From an uncultured Erythrobacter sp. (lineage in GTDB: Bacteria; Pseudomonadota; Alphaproteobacteria; Sphingomonadales; Sphingomonadaceae): DNA of 64,000 nt. The notes beneath the pieces were generated by a model. It was given only the letters and a program-made list of their open reading frames with translations. It did not search any database and was not told the origin of the DNA. Location of the stretch: NCBI GenBank assembly GCA_947499095.1, contig CANMMR010000003.1, positions 124,001-188,000 on the forward strand, read 5' to 3'. A program made the position numbers and the translations under genes. Every line of letters begins with the position of its first letter. The stretch's first letter is position 1. Positions 10,865 to 19,046 of the stretch are shown one piece after another.

Positions 10865-11891
10865 GCTGCCTCCGCCGACCCTGCGGCTGCATATCGACAA
10901 GGATGCGCTCGCGCAGAACTGGCGCGCCCTCGACCGTCTGTCGGGACCGGCGCGGGCGGGTGCGGCGGTGAAAGCGAATTGCTATGGTCTCGGCGTAGAC
11001 AACTGCGTACCGGTCCTGGGCGATGCGGGATGCCGGGATTTCTTCGTGGCACATTGGTCCGAAGTCCCTGCCGTGCTCGGCTATGTTCCGGCCGAGCAGC
11101 TATCGGTGCTGCACGGCGTCGGGTCCGCGGCAGAGGCGGAGTACGCGAGAGCAACCGGCGTGCGGCCTGTCATCGACAGCGTGCAGCAGGCGAAACTCTG
11201 GACCGAAAGCGGCGGCGGTCCCTGCCATCTGATGGTGGACACCGGCATCAATCGCCTCGGCATATCGCCGGATGAGGCGAGCGACATTGCTATCCAGGCC
11301 TTGTCGGTCGAAGTCCTGATGAGCCATCTCGCCTGTGCCGATGAGGACAGCGACAAGAACCCGGCCCAGCTCGGCGCATTTCGCGAGGTCATGAACAAGG
11401 TTCCGCATCGCGAGACCTCCTTGGCCAACAGCGCGGGCGTGGCGCTCGGAAGCGACTTCTCATTCGATCTGACGCGCCCCGGCCTTGCTCTTTACGGCGG
11501 GATCCCGCGACCGGAACTCGCCGATAGCATTCAGCAGGTTGCCTACCCGCAAGCGAGCATCATCCAGACGCGGCAGATCGAAGCGGGCGAAAGCGTCGGC
11601 TACAATGCGACCTTCACGGCTTCATCGGCGATGCGCGTCGGCGTCGTCTCGCTCGGCTATGCCGATGGGATCCTACGAAGCTGGGCCGGAGCCCATTTCG
11701 AGGCGGGCGGCAAGCGCCTTCCCATCCTCGGCAAAGTGTCGATGGACATGATCGTGCTGGACCTCACCGACGCTACCGAAATCGGCGAGGGAGATTGGGT
11801 CTCGCTACCCTATCACCTGCCCGATGCTGCGCGGCAAACCTCTCTGTCGCAATATGAATTGCTTACCGTTCTGGGACGCCGTTTCGGTTGA
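10857..11891 (+). CDS. alr: Alanine racemase
   Basis: A 344-residue PLP enzyme converting L-alanine to D-alanine for peptidoglycan. The PLP lysine is in AAVKANCYGLG near residue 40. The catalytic tyrosine region reads VGYNATFTAS...VSLGYADG. Substrate-pocket motifs are present (MSMD-like VSMDMIVLDLTD). The ATG at 10857 overlaps the end of the transporter gene; the longer in-frame extension upstream lies entirely inside that gene and is not used. The family is usually about 350-370 residues, so this is slightly short but complete. Confidence 0.95.
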   Translation: MAELPPPTLRLHIDKDALAQNWRALDRLSGPARAGAAVKANCYGLGVDNCVPVLGDAGCRDFFVAHWSEVPAVLGYVPAEQLSVLHGVGSAAEAEYARATGVRPVIDSVQQAKLWTESGGGPCHLMVDTGINRLGISPDEASDIAIQALSVEVLMSHLACADEDSDKNPAQLGAFREVMNKVPHRETSLANSAGVALGSDFSFDLTRPGLALYGGIPRPELADSIQQVAYPQASIIQTRQIEAGESVGYNATFTASSAMRVGVVSLGYADGILRSWAGAHFEAGGKRLPILGKVSMDMIVLDLTDATEIGEGDWVSLPYHLPDAARQTSLSQYELLTVLGRRFG

Positions 11892-11970
11892 CCTTCGCGT
11901 CATGTTGCGCTGCCGTTTTTGCACGTGCTAAGCATTCTCCTGCACTGCACAATCCGGGGAGCATGCAAGG

Positions 11971-12525
11971 ATGGCCAAGCGTACCGCAGACGGCGAGCCG
12001 ATCATCATCAAGAAATACGCCAACCGGCGGCTCTACAACACCGACACAAGCAGCTACATCACGCTCGACGATCTGGCGAAGATGGTCCGCGAAAATGTCG
12101 ATTTTCAGGTGCTCGACGCGAAGAGCGGGGACGATATCACCCACACCATCCTGACGCAGATCATCGTCGAGGAAGAAAGCCACGGTACGCAGATGCTGCC
12201 GGTCAGCTTCCTGCGCGATCTCATCAGCATGTATGGCAATTCGATGCAGTCGATGATGCCGAGCTATCTCGAAGCGAGCATGGCGAACTTCCGCAAGAAC
12301 CGCGAACAGCTGCAGGCAGCCTTCGCCAAGGGGATCGAGGCCAATCCGCTCGCGAAGATGGCAGAGGCCAATTTCAAGTTGATGCAGAATGCTGCGGAAG
12401 CCTTCATCCCCGGCACCCGCAAGACCGGCGCGAAAGACACCAAACCCGACCAGACCGACGAACTTGCCCAGATGCGCGAGCAGATGGCGGCCATGCAGAA
12501 GAAGCTGGACGAACTGTCCAAATAG
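11971..12525 (+). CDS. phaR: Polyhydroxyalkanoate synthesis repressor PhaR
   Basis: A 184-residue regulator. The N-terminal PHB/PHA accumulation DNA-binding domain reads IIIKKYANRRLYNTDTSSYI, followed by a second conserved region (LTQIIVEEES, LPVSFLRDLISMYG). The tail is a coiled coil rich in Met, Gln and Glu. PhaR binds both TGC-rich operator DNA and PHA granules and represses phasin genes and itself. The 79-nt leader is unusually rich in TGC/GCA repeats, consistent with autoregulation. No PHA synthase gene is in the window. Confidence 0.93.
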   Translation: MAKRTADGEPIIIKKYANRRLYNTDTSSYITLDDLAKMVRENVDFQVLDAKSGDDITHTILTQIIVEEESHGTQMLPVSFLRDLISMYGNSMQSMMPSYLEASMANFRKNREQLQAAFAKGIEANPLAKMAEANFKLMQNAAEAFIPGTRKTGAKDTKPDQTDELAQMREQMAAMQKKLDELSK

Positions 12526-12573
12526 CGGCATCGGCCCGCGCGCCTTTCCACCCATAGCTCCCAAGGAACGCCC

Positions 12574-14115
12574 GTGGCCCAGATCCGCCATGCCCTGAAC
12601 ACCAAGCGCGCCGACGATTTCGCAGCCTGGTACCAGGAAGTCATCTCTGCCGCCGAAATGGCCGAGGAATCCGGCGTGCGCGGGTGCATGGTCATCCGTC
12701 CGTGGGGCTACGGCATCTGGGAGCGGATGCAGCGCCTGCTCGACGACCGGATCAAGGCGACCGGGCACGACAATGCCTATTTCCCGATCTTCATCCCGCT
12801 GTCGAATTTCGAGCGTGAGGCGGAGCATGTCGAAGGGTTCGCCAAGGAAATGGCGGTGGTCACGCACCATCGCCTGATCGCAGGCCCGGATGGAGGACTG
12901 ATCCCCGATCCCGAAGCAAAGCTGGAAGAGCCGCTCGTCGTGCGTCCGACGTCCGAAACCATCATCGGCGATGCGATGGCGCGCTGGGTGCAGAGCTGGC
13001 GTGACCTTCCGCTCAAGCTCAACCAGTGGGCCAATGTCGTGCGCTGGGAAATGCGCACCCGCATGTTCCTGCGCACCAGCGAATTCCTATGGCAGGAGGG
13101 CCACACCGCCCATGCCGACGAAGCGGAGGCGAAAGAGCACACGCTGCGGATGCTCGAAGTTTATCGGGCCTTCGCCGACGAAGATCTCGCTCTTGCCGTC
13201 GTGGCGGGAGAAAAGCCCGAGAACGAGCGCTTCCCCGGTGCGGTCGAGACCTGGTCGATCGAGGCGATGATGCAGGACGGCAAGGCGCTGCAGGCCGGCA
13301 CCAGCCACTATCTCGGCACCAATTTCTCGCAGGCCTCCGGCATCAAGTTCCAGAACAGGGAGGGCGGCGAGAGCCTCTGCCACACGACCAGCTGGGGCGT
13401 TTCGACCCGCATGGTCGGCGGCGTCATCATGACGCATGGCGATGACGACGGCCTCTCCCTGCCGCCGAAAATCGCACCGCAGCAGGTCGTCATCCTACCG
13501 ATGCTGCGCGATAAGCCCGAGGACGAAGCGCTGATCGACTATTGCGAGGCCCTGCGCGCAACGCTCGCCAGCCAGCACGTGCTGGGCGAGCCGCTGCGGG
13601 TCCTGCTCGACACCCGGCCTGGCAAGGCCGCAGCCAAGCGCTGGGACTATGTCCGCAAGGGCGCACCGGTGATCATCGAGGTCGGTGGCCGCGACATGGA
13701 CAATGGCGTCGTGAGCCTGCTGCGCCGCGACCGCCTGTGGGACGCGGATAGCGGCAAGCCCGCGTTCCAGACGCCGACCCGCGAAGTCGCCGGTCAGACC
13801 GTTCCCGACATCCTCGCCGACATGCAGGCATCTCTGCTGACTGCGGCCGGCGAGCGGCGCGACGAGAACATTACCCGCGGCGTGACCGACTTCGCCGATG
13901 TCGAGCGGCATTTTGCAGCGTCGAAATATCCTGGCTGGGTCGAAGTCCAATGGTCCAAGCCGACCGACGAAGCGCTGGAAAAGGTCGTGGAGCGGCTCAA
14001 GGAGCACAAGCTGACGATCCGCAATGTGCCGATGGACGCCGCGCCGGTCGATGGCGCGTGCATCTTCACTGGCGAACCGGCTGTCGAGCGCGTCCTGCTG
14101 GCGAAGGCTTACTAG
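12574..14115 (+). CDS. proS: Prolyl-tRNA synthetase, archaeal/eukaryotic type
   Basis: A 513-residue class II synthetase that charges tRNA-Pro. Motif 2 and neighbours read RPTSETIIG and MFLRTSEFLWQEGHTAHA, which are hallmarks of the archaeal/eukaryotic-type (type 3) ProRS. The bacterial type has an insertion domain between motifs 2 and 3, and most alphaproteobacteria carry a 440-residue form. An anticodon-binding domain follows near residue 290, and the protein ends in a C-terminal tyrosine (LLAKAY), as in archaeal-type ProRS. The start is GTG with AAGGA upstream. No second proS is seen in the window. Confidence 0.95.
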   Translation: MAQIRHALNTKRADDFAAWYQEVISAAEMAEESGVRGCMVIRPWGYGIWERMQRLLDDRIKATGHDNAYFPIFIPLSNFEREAEHVEGFAKEMAVVTHHRLIAGPDGGLIPDPEAKLEEPLVVRPTSETIIGDAMARWVQSWRDLPLKLNQWANVVRWEMRTRMFLRTSEFLWQEGHTAHADEAEAKEHTLRMLEVYRAFADEDLALAVVAGEKPENERFPGAVETWSIEAMMQDGKALQAGTSHYLGTNFSQASGIKFQNREGGESLCHTTSWGVSTRMVGGVIMTHGDDDGLSLPPKIAPQQVVILPMLRDKPEDEALIDYCEALRATLASQHVLGEPLRVLLDTRPGKAAAKRWDYVRKGAPVIIEVGGRDMDNGVVSLLRRDRLWDADSGKPAFQTPTREVAGQTVPDILADMQASLLTAAGERRDENITRGVTDFADVERHFAASKYPGWVEVQWSKPTDEALEKVVERLKEHKLTIRNVPMDAAPVDGACIFTGEPAVERVLLAKAY

Positions 14116-14152
14116 CTTGATTTGGCGGCGGCTTTGGCCGAGAGCTTCGGTC

Positions 14153-15532
14153 ATGAGAAAGTTCGCCCTTATCGCCGCCCTCCTTGCCACCACTCCGCTC
14201 GCAGCACAGGAAGCCGATCCGGCGCTGGAGGTGTCGGAAGATCGCCTGCGCGCCGATATGGACACCATCGTCGGCTTCGGAACGCGGCATACCTTGTCCA
14301 GCCAGACCGATCCGGAACGCGGAATCGGAGCCGCGGTCGATTGGGCGCTCGACGAATTCCGCAGGATCGGCGCGAACTGCGGCAATTGCCTCGACGTGCA
14401 ATCGGTCGAGCGGATCGTGGAAGCCGACGGGCGACGTATTCCCGAGCCGACGCTCGTTCGCAACGCGGTGGCCATCCAGCGCGGGACGGAACGGCCGGAC
14501 GAGATCATTATCGTACAGGGCCATTACGACAGCCGCGTGACCGATCCGCTGAATGCCATCGACGATGCGCCGGGTGCGAACGACGATGGATCTGGCAGCG
14601 TCATGATCCTCGAAGCTGCGCGGATCCTCTCGCAGCGCGAATATCCTTCGACGATCGTCTATGCGCTGCTCACCGGAGAGGAACAGGGGCTCTACGGGGC
14701 GCAAATCCTCGCCGACTGGGTCGAGGCAGAGGGCCTGACCGTCAAGGCGGTGCTCAACAACGACATGATCGGCAATAGCTGCGGCTCCGACGGCGTGTGC
14801 GATGCCAAACACGTGCGCGTGTTCTCGGAGGGGTTGCGCGCGGACTCGACCGCGCGATTGCGCGCGCTCCAGCGTCGCTTCGGCGGCGAGAACGACAGCC
14901 CGGGCCGCAACCTATCGCGCTGGCTGGCGGAGCTCGCCGAAAAGCATCCCGACGGTATGCAGGTGCGGCAAATCTGGCGCACCGACCGGATGGGGCGCGG
15001 CGGCGATCAGATACCGTTCCTGGACAAGGGGTACCCGGCCGTTCGCATTACCGTGGCAGTCGAGGACTACGAGCACCAGCATCAGGACCTGCGTACCGAA
15101 GACGGCGTGACATATGGCGATACCGTTGACGAGCTGGATTTCGATTACCTGACCCGCGCATCGCAGCTGAATGTGCGGGCGCTGCATGCGCTGGCCAATG
15201 CGCCGATGCCGCCGGAACCGACGGCAGATGCCGCCGTGCGCGTCGATACCGAGATAACATGGCAGTCGGTGCCCGGTGCAGGAACCTATGCGGTCGCGAA
15301 ACGTCGGACCGATGAATCCTATTGGCGCGACGATGCGGCCATCGTGTATCGCGACGGGCCTGTAAACGCCGAAGAGGATACTGAATACAGCTATACCGCC
15401 CCATTGCGCGGCGATGATTGGTTGTTCGGGGTCCGGGCCTGTGCATCCGGCAGCTATTGCTCGCCATACGCCAGCGCTGTTCCGGGCGGCGCTTTCCAAC
15501 CTGTCGAGCAGCCAGAGGATGAAACCGAGTAA
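14153..15532 (+). CDS. Exported M28-family zinc peptidase
   Basis: A 459-residue protein with a signal peptide (MRKFALIAALLATTPLAAQ). The M28 aminopeptidase core shows zinc ligands in GHYDSR, GANDDGSG and TGEEQGLYG, followed by NNDMIG and a distal metal-site region (EDYEHQHQD). After the peptidase domain, roughly residues 365-455 look like a small fibronectin-like beta domain (ITWQSVPGAGTYAVAKR). Probably a periplasmic or secreted aminopeptidase; specificity cannot be read. The start is chosen because it begins the signal peptide; the longer frame runs into proS. Confidence 0.88.
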   Translation: MRKFALIAALLATTPLAAQEADPALEVSEDRLRADMDTIVGFGTRHTLSSQTDPERGIGAAVDWALDEFRRIGANCGNCLDVQSVERIVEADGRRIPEPTLVRNAVAIQRGTERPDEIIIVQGHYDSRVTDPLNAIDDAPGANDDGSGSVMILEAARILSQREYPSTIVYALLTGEEQGLYGAQILADWVEAEGLTVKAVLNNDMIGNSCGSDGVCDAKHVRVFSEGLRADSTARLRALQRRFGGENDSPGRNLSRWLAELAEKHPDGMQVRQIWRTDRMGRGGDQIPFLDKGYPAVRITVAVEDYEHQHQDLRTEDGVTYGDTVDELDFDYLTRASQLNVRALHALANAPMPPEPTADAAVRVDTEITWQSVPGAGTYAVAKRRTDESYWRDDAAIVYRDGPVNAEEDTEYSYTAPLRGDDWLFGVRACASGSYCSPYASAVPGGAFQPVEQPEDETE

Positions 15533-15544
15533 GCGCATCCCCAT

Positions 15545-17893
15545 ATGGCGCGCATGACAAAACAGAACAAACATCGGAAGGCACCACGACACGCTGGAGG
15601 CCTGCCGAGCAACGAACAGATACTCGAATTCATCCAGACCTCCGAAACGCCCGCCGGCAAGCGCGAGATCGCCAAGGCGTTCGGCCTCAAAGGGCAGGAA
15701 AAGATCGCGCTGAAGAAGCGCCTAAAGGACATGGCCGAAGAAGGCCTGATCGATGGCAAGCGCACCGCCTACCACCGCATGGGCGGCGTACCGAAGGTCA
15801 CGGTGCTGAAGATCGTCGCCATCGAGGACGGGGAACCGGTTGCAGAACCAGAAAATTGGGCGCCCGACAGCAAGGAAAAGCCGCCGCGCCTGATGGTCAA
15901 GGAAAGCAAGAAGATGGCGGCGCTCAAGCGCGGCGATCGCATTCTTGCACGCAATGAGGAAACCGAACGCGGCTGGCGCGCGACGCCGATCAAGAAGCTG
16001 CCCGCCCGCACCGAAGGCCTGATGGGCGTGGTGGAGAAGGACGGCAGCGGCAATTACTGGCTCGCACCCGTCGACAAGAAGGTGCGCGATTCCTCGCCCA
16101 TCGGCGATGTCGGCGACGCCGAGGTCGGCGAGCTCGTGCTGGCCGAGCGCATGGGCAAGTCCCCGCGCTCCAAGGTCAAGGTGGTCGAGGTCGTCGGCGA
16201 TCCGCTGGCGCCCAAGGCCTTCAGCCTGATCGCCATCGCCAAGCACGGCATCCCGCATATCTTTCCGCGCGAAGTCATCGAAGAGGCAGAGCGCGCGGTC
16301 GATCTTCCGCTCAGCGAGGATCACCGCGAGGACCTGCGCGATGTGTCCATAGTCGCCATCGACCCCGCCGACGCGCGCGACCACGACGATGCCATCTGGG
16401 CCGAGCCGGACGGCAAGGGCGGCTACCGTGCGATCATCGCGATTGCCGACGTCAGCTATTACGTCCGCCCCGGCAGCCAGCTCGACCGCGAGGCGAGAAA
16501 GCGCGGCAATTCGGTCTATTTTCCCGACCGCGTCGTGCCGATGCTTCCGGAGGTGCTGAGCGCCGACGTTTGCAGCCTGAAGCAGGATGTCGATCGGGCG
16601 GCCATGGTCTGCCACATCCGCATCTCCCCCGAGGGCAAGGTCACCGACTGGCGCTTCACCCGCGCCATCGTGCGGCTGGCGAAGAACATCGCTTACGAGG
16701 ACGCGCAGGCGGCCATCGATGCTGGCGACGCGCCGGACTACCTGCAGAACTTGTGGGGCGCATGGGAGCTGCTCTACAAGGCCCGCGAGGCGCGCGATCC
16801 GCTCGATCTCGATCTGCCCGAGCGGCAGGTAAAGCTGAACGACGAGGGCGTGATCGAGGAAATCGCCGTGCGCGAACGGCTCGATGCGCACCGCGTCGTC
16901 GAGGACTTCATGATCGCCGCCAATGTCGCCGCGGCCAAGGCACTGGAAGCGAAAAACGCGCTGGTCGTCTACCGCGTCCACGAAACGCCGAGCCGCGAGA
17001 AGTTGCTCGCGTTCAAGGAATATCTCGCCAGCCAGGGCCGCAAGTTCGCCATGGGTCAGGTCATTACGCCGGGCCTCTTCAATCGCATGATGAAGGACAT
17101 TTCCGATCCGGCGGAAAAGGCGCTGATCATGGAAGCGGTGCTGCGCAGCCAGACGCAGGCCTATTACGGGCCGGCCAACGCGGGGCACTTCGGCCTGGCG
17201 CTGGGCAGCTATGCGCACTTTACCTCGCCGATCCGCCGCTATGCCGACCTGCTGGTCCACCGCGCGCTGGTGGATGCCTACAAGCTCGAGCAACCGAAGT
17301 CGAAGCCGAAGCTGGACCTGCCGGAAGGCTCGGGCCTGTCCGACCGCGACAAGACAGCGCTCAGCCAGATCACCGACGCCATCAGCCAGACCGAACGGCG
17401 CGCCATGGAGGCGGAGCGCGATACAATCGACCGCTACGTCGCGGCATGGCTATCGGGCCGCGTCGGCGAAACCTTCGACACACGAATTACCGGCGTCCAG
17501 GGCTTCGGCTTCTTCGCCACCATCGACAAGCTTGGGGGCGACGGGCTGGTCCCGGTCAGCACGCTGGGCCGAGAATATTTCACTTACGACGAGAAGGCCC
17601 AGAAGCTGGTCGGCGAGAAGAGCGGCACCGAATACGCCGTCGGCGACCGGCTGAAGCTGAAGCTGGCCGAGGCCAATGCGCTGACCGGCGCACTCAAGTT
17701 CGAAGTGCCCGACAGCGACGGGCAAGGCGTCGAAAGTCGCGGCAATCGTGCGGAACCGAAGAAGCGCTCGCACCAGCGCAAGGGTGCTCCCAAGAGCGGG
17801 CCCAAGAAAGGCAAGGGTGCACCCCGTCAGAAACACGCTCAGGGGAAGCGTGGGCGGCCCGGGAACATCCGCCATCAGGGCCGCAAGAAGTAG
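15545..17893 (+). CDS. rnr: Ribonuclease R
   Basis: A 782-residue 3'-5' exoribonuclease of the RNB family that degrades structured RNA. An N-terminal winged helix (about 25-85) is followed by cold-shock-like domains and the RNB catalytic domain. The catalytic domain carries the Asp-rich site IDPADARDHDDAIWAE near residue 275 and the later conserved HFTSPIRRYADLLVHR. An S1 domain follows (about 640-720), then a basic Lys/Arg/Gly-rich tail ending in RHQGRKK. Length is normal. It begins 12 nt after the M28 peptidase gene. Confidence 0.96.
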   Translation: MARMTKQNKHRKAPRHAGGLPSNEQILEFIQTSETPAGKREIAKAFGLKGQEKIALKKRLKDMAEEGLIDGKRTAYHRMGGVPKVTVLKIVAIEDGEPVAEPENWAPDSKEKPPRLMVKESKKMAALKRGDRILARNEETERGWRATPIKKLPARTEGLMGVVEKDGSGNYWLAPVDKKVRDSSPIGDVGDAEVGELVLAERMGKSPRSKVKVVEVVGDPLAPKAFSLIAIAKHGIPHIFPREVIEEAERAVDLPLSEDHREDLRDVSIVAIDPADARDHDDAIWAEPDGKGGYRAIIAIADVSYYVRPGSQLDREARKRGNSVYFPDRVVPMLPEVLSADVCSLKQDVDRAAMVCHIRISPEGKVTDWRFTRAIVRLAKNIAYEDAQAAIDAGDAPDYLQNLWGAWELLYKAREARDPLDLDLPERQVKLNDEGVIEEIAVRERLDAHRVVEDFMIAANVAAAKALEAKNALVVYRVHETPSREKLLAFKEYLASQGRKFAMGQVITPGLFNRMMKDISDPAEKALIMEAVLRSQTQAYYGPANAGHFGLALGSYAHFTSPIRRYADLLVHRALVDAYKLEQPKSKPKLDLPEGSGLSDRDKTALSQITDAISQTERRAMEAERDTIDRYVAAWLSGRVGETFDTRITGVQGFGFFATIDKLGGDGLVPVSTLGREYFTYDEKAQKLVGEKSGTEYAVGDRLKLKLAEANALTGALKFEVPDSDGQGVESRGNRAEPKKRSHQRKGAPKSGPKKGKGAPRQKHAQGKRGRPGNIRHQGRKK

Positions 17894-17939
17894 CTTCGGA
17901 ACGGGCCGGGGCAGGGGTCATTGATGCTCTAAAGGCATC

Positions 17940-18461
17940 ATGCCCCAGCTTATCCCCGGCCAGAAAGTGCCCGATCTGGACCTGCCGCTGACCATCGATG
18001 CCCGCTTCGAACTGTCGAAGCAGGAGCCCGAGAATTACACCATGCTGGTGTTCTATCGCGGCAAGCATTGTCCGATTTGCAAGAAGTACCTGACCGAGCT
18101 CGGCGGGCGATTGTCCGACTTCACCGACAAGGGCATCAACGTGTTCTCGGTCAGCATGGACAGCCCCGAGCGCGCCGCCGTGGCGCATGAGGATTGGGAG
18201 ACCCACGACTTGCCTATCGCGCATTCACTCACCGAGGAAAAGGCCCGCGAATGGGGCCTCTACATCAGCGAAAAGCGCGACGGCAGCGAGGAGCCGGACG
18301 TGTTTTCCGAACCCGGCCTGTTCCTGGTGAAGCCCGACGGAACGTTGCATCTGGCCGTGGTCCAGAGCGCGCCGTTCACGCGGCCGGATCTCGACGATCT
18401 GCTCGAAGGCCTGACCTACTCGATCGAGAAGGGCTATCCGACGCGCGGCACGCTGACCTGA
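17940..18461 (+). CDS. Peroxiredoxin-like (AhpC/TSA) thioredoxin-fold protein
   Basis: A 173-residue thioredoxin-fold protein. The active-site segment reads FYRGKHCPICKKYL near residues 36-49. It has a CxxC pair (C-P-I-C) rather than the single peroxidatic Cys with Thr three residues earlier seen in classical AhpC. The rest (VFSVSMDSPE, GLFLVKPDGTL) follows the AhpC/TSA fold. A cytoplasmic thiol oxidoreductase or peroxidase role is likely, substrate unknown. It ends 4 nt from the convergent Usp gene, and a short inverted repeat CTGACC/GGTCAG spans the two stops. Confidence 0.82.
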   Translation: MPQLIPGQKVPDLDLPLTIDARFELSKQEPENYTMLVFYRGKHCPICKKYLTELGGRLSDFTDKGINVFSVSMDSPERAAVAHEDWETHDLPIAHSLTEEKAREWGLYISEKRDGSEEPDVFSEPGLFLVKPDGTLHLAVVQSAPFTRPDLDDLLEGLTYSIEKGYPTRGTLT

Positions 18462-18465
18462 GCGG

Positions 18466-18918
18466 TCAGGCCAGCGCGTCCAGCTCGTCTTTCGAAATGC
18501 CACCGGGGATCAGGTAGAGCGGGCAGGGCAGATTGCCCGCAGTCGCCGCGAAATGGTTGACGAGCGGGCCGGAATTGCCCTCCGCACTCGTCGCCAGCAC
18601 GAGCGCGGCGATATTGCCGTGCTCCTCGATATATTTGCGGATCACGTCGGCCGGTGGACCGGGACGCACGGCGATGGTCGGCATCTTGCCCATCTCGCCG
18701 AAGATATTGCCCGCGGCGGAATTGGCCATCACCTCCGCCCGGTCGCGCGCTTCCTGCTCGATCGTCGCCTGCACCCCGCCGAAGGCATTGAAGGTCTGCT
18801 GCGGGACCAGCGCCAGGATGTGGACGGTCCCCCCGGTCTTGTAGGCGCGCAGGCTGGCAAAGCGCAGTGCCCGCTTCGCCTCCTCCGTTTCGTCCATCAC
18901 GACCAGATAGATACGCAT
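18466..18918 (-). CDS. Universal stress protein (UspA family)
   Basis: A 150-residue single-domain Usp protein starting MRIYLVVMDETEEAKRALRF. The C-terminal loop (residues about 108-125, VLATSAEGNSGPLVNHF) stands where ATP-binding Usp proteins have G-x2-G-x9-G-S/T; the match is only partial, so nucleotide binding is uncertain. The start at 18918 has AGGGGA upstream; an in-frame start 21 nt earlier is less likely. It is divergent from pdhC across 128 nt and convergent with the peroxiredoxin-like gene. Confidence 0.85.
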   Translation of the reverse strand: MRIYLVVMDETEEAKRALRFASLRAYKTGGTVHILALVPQQTFNAFGGVQATIEQEARDRAEVMANSAAGNIFGEMGKMPTIAVRPGPPADVIRKYIEEHGNIAALVLATSAEGNSGPLVNHFAATAGNLPCPLYLIPGGISKDELDALA

Positions 18919-19046
18919 CCAAAGTCCCCTCTCTCGCACGCGGGCCTATCTTGTAATTCGTATTCTGCGCAAGGACCTTGCTTGCCCGTGCCATTTTGGC
19001 CAGAGGTGCCAGCGAACTCTCTCCCCAGCGAGGACGTAACGTAAAC

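Noticed and set aside
15722..17293. 523-codon minus-strand frame opposite rnr
   Set aside because: Composition is the mirror of RNase R codons (rich in Arg, Ala, Asp, His); no domain pattern. Shadow frame.
18453..18469. Strong terminator between the peroxiredoxin-like and Usp genes
   Set aside because: The 6-bp stem CTGACC/GGTCAG has no T-run and lies across the stop codons; too weak to call.
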